This document shows, piece by piece, positions 7,340-10,509 of a DNA stretch of 10,509 nucleotides. The stretch is from positions 1-10,509 of the forward strand of contig CAYUWB010000033.1 in assembly GCA_964448305.1 (NCBI GenBank), in the 5' to 3' direction. Made by a program: the position numbers and the translations under genes. This DNA comes from Thioglobus_C sp964448305. Lineage in GTDB: Bacteria; Pseudomonadota; Gammaproteobacteria; PS1; Pseudothioglobaceae. How positions within the stretch are numbered: the first letter of the stretch is position 1; every line of letters starts with the position of its first letter. The notes below the pieces were generated by a model. It searched no databases. It saw nothing but the letters and a program-made list of their open reading frames with translations, and had not been told where the DNA came from.

Positions 7340-9574
7340 TTATTGGGCCTTTTTAAGGTGTTCGAGATAACCTTGTGCGTTGATTTCACCGACAATGCGT
7401 TGGCCGCGTTTTTCAACGCCGTTGTTAAAAAACAAAATGGCGGGCGGGCCAATAATATTAAAGCGCGCCATTAAAGCCTTGTCAGTTTCATCGTTTGCAG
7501 TGACATCGGCTTTTAGAGCAATGGCGTTTTTCATGGCATCAACCACCTTGGTGTTTGAAAAAACAAAACGCTCTAACTCTTTACAAGAAATACACCAATC
7601 GGCATAAAAGTCTAGCATTACTATTTGATTCATCTTTTTGGATTTAGCAAGGATTCGATCTAAATCAGCATTGGATTTAATCTTTTCAAATTTGATGTGC
7701 ACTTGTTCGCTTTGAGCAGAAGCGCCATAACCAGAGAGCGGCGCCAACATATCGCCACCACCACGAGCCACCAAACCCCAAAGCAAGATACCGTAGGCCA
7801 GTACTAACAAACCAAAGCCTTTGAAGATGCGTTGCCACGGCGTCGGTGTATTGGTGAGTGAGTTAAGTGCGCCCATTGCAATTGGCGAGAAACTAAATAG
7901 CGTAGCCCACAACGCCAACGACACAACGGGTGAAATAATACGGTCAAGTAGCCAAATAGCCACGGCCAACATCAAGATACCAAATACATACTTGATGTTG
8001 TCCATCCAGCCACCAGCTTTTGGTAGCTTACTGACACCTGCGCCTACTGCTAATAATGGCGCCCCCATGCCTAGACTCATGACAAATAGCGACAAACCAC
8101 CCAGAACAGCATCACCCGTTTGGCCAATGTAGATCAGCGCACCTGCGAGTGGCGGCGCGACACATGGGCCAACGATCAGTGCAGACAAGAAACCCATAAT
8201 GGCTACACCAATAAGGTGGCCACCTTCTTGCTTGTTGCTCATATTGGCAATTTTATTTTGTAAACCAGCCGGCAGCTGAATTTCGTAATACCCAAACATT
8301 GAAAACGCCAAAGCAACAAAAACCAGACTAAAGACAACTAATACCCAAGGGGTTTGGAATAACACCTGTAAATTTTCACCAAAATATCCGGCAAGCACGC
8401 CGGCAATTGAATAAGTTACACTCATGGCCAACACAAACACAATCGACATAATCAATGCTTTTCTGGTGGTAACATTTTTTTGGCCAACAATAATGCCAGA
8501 TAAGATTGGAATCATTGGGAACACGCAAGGTGTTAGTGACAACAATAGACCAAAACCAAAAAAACTAGCAAGGATTAACAGAACGTTGTCTTGTTGCAAC
8601 AATGCCGCGATTTTATCAGTTTCATTTAGACTAGCCTCTGGCGCCTTATTTGGAATAGTTGCCTGTGTATTTTCTGATGTAGACTCTGTTGCAATAGGGG
8701 CTGCGCCTTGGCCTTGTATAGGCAAAATGATGTCAGTGGTTTTTTCCATTGGCGGATAGCAAATACCGCCCAGCCAACAACCTTGGTATTTGGCGACAAA
8801 GGTAATCGGTGTTGATTGAATGTTTTTAAGTGGTATTTCGACATCTAGTTGGCCTTTGTGGATTTGAACTTTGCCAAACAAAGGATCGTCTTTCTCCTTG
8901 CCTTTAGGGAAAGTCACTTCACCAATTTCGGCACCTTTGACATCAATGAAAAATTTATTATGATATAAGTAATACTCTGGGTGGATTTTCCAGCTGGCCA
9001 GTAGTGTGTTGGCGTTTAAGGCAGTTACTGAAAAGGCAAATGCCTCGTCGCCAGGTAGTGGCTCATCAGAAATAGACCCTACCTTATCAACCACTGATTG
9101 CACGCCTACTTTGGCTTTAGAAAAAATATTAAGCGCATCATCAACTAAAGATGGCTTGTGAATACTGCTAATATCAAGTGCAACTGATTTGGTAATTGGT
9201 GGATAGCACACACCTAAATCTGCACAACCTTGGAAGGTGACATTTAATTGAACTGAGCGTGCATCGCCTTCAACAACCGGAATAGCAACAACAACGTTGT
9301 TTCGGTAAACACCTATTTTGCCAAAAAACTCATCGTTTTTAATTTTGGCCGGTGGAAATTTTGCCGTGCCTAATTGAGTAGAAAAATCCGATGCAATTTT
9401 TATTTTTTCTTTATAAAGATAGTAACCTTGGGCGATATCCCAGTTAAGCAGAATTTCATCATTAACAACTTTGGCTTTAAAGCTAAACGCTTCATCTGCC
9501 GGCAACAAGTCGTTTTGTGCGTGCGTGAACGTTGAAAATAACAGTAATAATAAAGGCAACAAAAAACGTTTCAC
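7340..9574 (-). CDS. dsbD: DsbD, thiol:disulfide interchange protein with two tandem alpha domains
   Basis: Inner-membrane protein that moves electrons from cytoplasmic thioredoxin to periplasmic partners such as DsbC and cytochrome c maturation proteins. At 744 residues it is much longer than E. coli DsbD (about 565). A signal peptide covers 1-19, with likely cleavage after THA. Two alpha domains follow: residues about 22-133 with the pair Cys117/Cys123 (CADLGVC) and about 172-285 with Cys266/Cys272 (CWLGGIC), both continuing YPP. A Thr/Ser/Ala-rich linker (286-320) leads to the membrane beta domain (about 328-605, around eight hydrophobic segments) with Cys350 (LTPCVFPM) and Cys471 (GPCVAPP). 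The C-terminal thioredoxin-like gamma domain holds DFYADWCISCK with Cys661/Cys664. The start is GTG: GGAG lies 8 bases upstream and an in-frame TAA further upstream excludes a longer start. All redox cysteines are present. Confidence 0.96.
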   Translation of the reverse strand: MKRFLLPLLLLLFSTFTHAQNDLLPADEAFSFKAKVVNDEILLNWDIAQGYYLYKEKIKIASDFSTQLGTAKFPPAKIKNDEFFGKIGVYRNNVVVAIPVVEGDARSVQLNVTFQGCADLGVCYPPITKSVALDISSIHKPSLVDDALNIFSKAKVGVQSVVDKVGSISDEPLPGDEAFAFSVTALNANTLLASWKIHPEYYLYHNKFFIDVKGAEIGEVTFPKGKEKDDPLFGKVQIHKGQLDVEIPLKNIQSTPITFVAKYQGCWLGGICYPPMEKTTDIILPIQGQGAAPIATESTSENTQATIPNKAPEASLNETDKIAALLQQDNVLLILASFFGFGLLLSLTPCVFPMIPILSGIIVGQKNVTTRKALIMSIVFVLAMSVTYSIAGVLAGYFGENLQVLFQTPWVLVVFSLVFVALAFSMFGYYEIQLPAGLQNKIANMSNKQEGGHLIGVAIMGFLSALIVGPCVAPPLAGALIYIGQTGDAVLGGLSLFVMSLGMGAPLLAVGAGVSKLPKAGGWMDNIKYVFGILMLAVAIWLLDRIISPVVSLALWATLFSFSPIAMGALNSLTNTPTPWQRIFKGFGLLVLAYGILLWGLVARGGGDMLAPLSGYGASAQSEQVHIKFEKIKSNADLDRILAKSKKMNQIVMLDFYADWCISCKELERFVFSNTKVVDAMKNAIALKADVTANDETDKALMARFNIIGPPAILFFNNGVEKRGQRIVGEINAQGYLEHLKKAQ
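8720..9511 (-). repeat. Tandem duplicated DsbD alpha-domain coding segments inside dsbD
   Basis: Two paralogous segments encode residues about 22-133 (9176-9511) and about 172-285 (8720-9061). They share, in order, LPADEAF versus LPGDEAF, GYYLYKEK versus EYYLYHNK, FPPAK versus FPKGK, FFGKIGVYR versus LFGKVQIHK, and a Cys-x5-Cys-YPP ending. The copies are diverged at protein level (clearly under half identical by eye), so this is an old duplication rather than recent slippage. A charged linker of about 38 residues separates them. Confidence 0.85.
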
Positions 9575-9582
9575 CAGTCTCT

Positions 9583-9586
9583 CTCC
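9583..9586 (-). promoter_or_regulatory. Shine-Dalgarno sequence that fixes the dsbD GTG start
   Basis: GGAG (within CCGGAGAGAG) lies 8 bases before GTG at 9574. There is no in-frame ATG between this site and the upstream in-frame TAA. The GTG is followed directly by a typical signal peptide (MKRFLLPLLLLLF). Confidence 0.75.
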
Positions 9587-9603
9587 GGATAATTAGAACA
9601 TTT

Positions 9604-9632
9604 ATTATAAGTTATAAAAGCTTCTAAGACAA
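9604..9632 (-). promoter_or_regulatory. Sigma-70-type promoter of dsbD
   Basis: On the minus strand, TTGTCT (9627-9632, 4 of 6 to the -35 consensus) is separated by exactly 17 bases from a perfect TATAAT (9604-9609). Transcription would start near 9597, giving a leader of about 20 bases that contains the GGAG ribosome site. The promoter sits just beyond the terminator that follows adk, so dsbD has its own start of transcription. Confidence 0.7.
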
Positions 9633-9644
9633 ACACCCGCATCT

Positions 9645-9698
9645 TTAAAACCAAAAAACCCTTGACTGCTCTCACACCCAAGGGTTTTTTGGTTTTAA
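9645..9698 (-). terminator. Intrinsic terminator after adk (perfect 20-bp stem, probably active in both directions)
   Basis: The arms 9645-9664 and 9679-9698 are perfectly complementary over 20 bases, with a 14-base loop. The GC core is CCCTTG/CAAGGG, flanked by an A-rich arm and a T-rich arm (TTTTTTGGTTTT). This is the A-tract/GC stem/U-tract form of a Rho-independent terminator, and by its symmetry it reads the same on both strands. It lies about 40 bases after the adk stop and just before the dsbD promoter, so it separates the two transcription units. Confidence 0.85.
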
Positions 9699-9701
9699 CG
9701 A

Positions 9702-9730
9702 TTAACCTGTTTAGCCACTAAACAGGTTAA
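9702..9730 (-). terminator. Perfect 13-bp hairpin directly after adk
   Basis: TTAACCTGTTTAG (9702-9714) and CTAAACAGGTTAA (9718-9730) are exactly complementary around a 3-base loop. The hairpin begins 6 bases past the adk TAA and is 3 bases from the terminator stem. It has no long U-tract of its own on the minus strand, so I think it more likely protects the 3' end of the adk transcript or assists termination than ends transcription alone. Confidence 0.65.
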
Positions 9731-9736
9731 AAGATA

Positions 9737-10375
9737 TTAGCCGATTTTTGCTTGAATCGCATCAATCACCGCTTGCGATGAAGTAGCATCTACGCTAAGC
9801 AATAGGTCTTCATTTTCATAGAAGCCAACCAATGGCGCAGTTTGATCGTTGTAAACGTTTAAACGGTTAGTGATTGCTTCTTCCGTTTCATCTTCACGCT
9901 GAACCGCAGGACCGCCACATTTGTCACACACACCGTCAACTTTAGTTGGGTTAGACTTGGTATTATAAATTGCACCACAATCTTCACAAGTACGACGTGT
10001 TGTCAATCGATCTAAGATTACATCTTTAGGCACATCAATTTCTACTGCAGCGTCTAGTTTTTCACCCATTTTTTCAAGTAGTGCTTTTAATGCTTCTGCT
10101 TGTGGAATAGTACGTGGGAAGCCGTCTAATAGGTAGCCGTTTTTACAGTCATCTTCTTGAAGACGCTCTTCCATGATGCCCATGATTAAATCGTCAGATA
10201 CTAAATCACCAGCAGCCATTGCTGCTTGCGCTTGCTTGCCTAGCTCTGTGCCAGCCGCAACTGCGCCACGTAAGATATCACCTGTAGAGATTTGAACCGA
10301 ACCGTCAATTTTAGTTAGTAATTTTGCAACAGTGCCTTTGCCGGCGCCTGGCGCACCTAAAAGAATTAATTTCAT
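9737..10375 (-). CDS. adk: Adk, adenylate kinase with four-cysteine zinc-type lid
   Basis: Catalyses ATP + AMP to two ADP and keeps adenylate pools balanced in the cytosol. The 212 residues match the long bacterial form (E. coli 214). The P-loop is GAPGAGKGT at 7-15. The AMP-binding region includes STGDILRGAV at about 30-39 and LLDGFPRTIPQAEAL at about 82-96. The lid (about 122-158) contains Cys130, Cys133, Cys150 and Cys153 as two Cys-x2-Cys pairs, the arrangement that binds zinc in Bacillus-type enzymes; E. coli Adk uses a hydrogen-bonded lid instead. RREDETEE-type residues after the lid (QREDETEEAITNRL) are conserved. AAGGAA lies 5 bases before the ATG. The gene is monocistronic here: own promoter about 70 bases upstream, and hairpins immediately after the stop. 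Confidence 0.97.
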   Translation of the reverse strand: MKLILLGAPGAGKGTVAKLLTKIDGSVQISTGDILRGAVAAGTELGKQAQAAMAAGDLVSDDLIMGIMEERLQEDDCKNGYLLDGFPRTIPQAEALKALLEKMGEKLDAAVEIDVPKDVILDRLTTRRTCEDCGAIYNTKSNPTKVDGVCDKCGGPAVQREDETEEAITNRLNVYNDQTAPLVGFYENEDLLLSVDATSSQAVIDAIQAKIG

Positions 10376-10451
10376 AATGTTTCCTTGGGAGTAGTTAATA
10401 AAAAATTTAGCCCCATATTTTTTAATTCATTGAGGTTAAAATTGAGCGAAA

Positions 10452-10480
10452 ATTATATCATAGAGATATGATATTGACAA
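10452..10480 (-). promoter_or_regulatory. Strong sigma-70-type promoter of adk
   Basis: On the minus strand TTGTCA (10475-10480, 5 of 6) is separated by 17 bases from a perfect TATAAT (10452-10457). Transcription would start near 10445, leaving a leader of about 70 bases before the adk ATG. I see no terminator-like or riboswitch-like structure in that leader. Confidence 0.78.
10455..10474. repeat. Inverted repeat inside the adk promoter (possible operator)
   Basis: ATATCATA (10455-10462) and TATGATAT (10467-10474) are perfect 8-base arms around GAGA. The dyad fills the spacer between -35 and -10 and overlaps the -10. This is a position where a dimeric repressor could block RNA polymerase. 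The arms are AT-only except one base, so chance is a real alternative. Confidence 0.4.
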
Positions 10481-10509
10481 TTTTTAATGAATTTTTAATG
10501 AATTTTTAA
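10481..10509. repeat. 11-bp tandem repeat of A/T tracts upstream of the adk -35 (UP-element-like)
   Basis: TTTTTAATGAA occurs twice in tandem (10481-10491 and 10492-10502) and starts a third time (10503-10509) at the window edge. Read toward adk, these are A5 tracts spaced at 11 bases, close to one DNA turn, immediately upstream of the -35. Such phased A-tracts bend DNA and can serve as an UP element for the RNA polymerase alpha subunit. The repeat may continue outside the window. Confidence 0.6.

Noticed and set aside
8424..8759. Plus-strand open frame of 111 codons
   Set aside because: Antisense to the dsbD membrane and linker coding region; its hydrophobic pattern is a mirror of DsbD codons and no ribosome site is evident.
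10474..10499. Possible plus-strand promoter with a perfect TTGACA at 10474-10479
   Set aside because: The only -10-like hexamers downstream (TTTAAT) lie at unsuitable spacing (3 and 14 bases), and no plus-strand gene is seen before the window ends.

Overview
The window reads as ordinary housekeeping chromosome from a gammaproteobacterium of low to moderate G+C (roughly 40% by eye). Every gene I can support is on the minus strand. The ubiE-ubiJ-ubiB order, the dsbD-aroQ-accB-accC order and the protein sequences all fit Gammaproteobacteria. The compact gene spacing, low G+C and short citrate synthase make a sulfur-oxidiser of the SUP05/Thioglobus type my best guess. That placement is inference from general impression; no marker in the window proves it.

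Right end (9737-10509): adk has its own strong sigma-70-type promoter, with phased A-tracts upstream of the -35 and a dyad in the spacer. It is followed by two back-to-back perfect hairpins, the second a good intrinsic terminator. Middle (7340-9632): dsbD starts from a separate promoter just beyond that terminator, uses a GTG start with a Shine-Dalgarno sequence, and encodes a long DsbD with two tandem copies of the periplasmic alpha domain. The 106 bases between dsbD and aroQ contain a possible weak promoter and no recognisable terminator.

Left part (1-7233): eight closely packed genes follow aroQ in the same direction: accB, accC, argC, erpA, citrate synthase, ubiE, ubiJ and ubiB (3' end cut off by the window edge). 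Gaps are 16 bases or less and accB/accC overlap by 4, so this is very probably one transcription unit.

Together the genes cover shikimate synthesis (AroQ), the biotin half of acetyl-CoA carboxylase (AccB, AccC), arginine synthesis (ArgC), Fe-S cluster delivery (ErpA), entry into the citric acid cycle (citrate synthase), ubiquinone synthesis (UbiE, UbiJ, UbiB), periplasmic thiol reduction (DsbD) and adenylate balance (Adk). I see no rRNA, tRNA, CRISPR, insertion sequence, prophage or defence gene. I did not find a previously undescribed system; the most notable points are the duplicated DsbD alpha domain, the tandem hairpins after adk and the architecture of the adk promoter.
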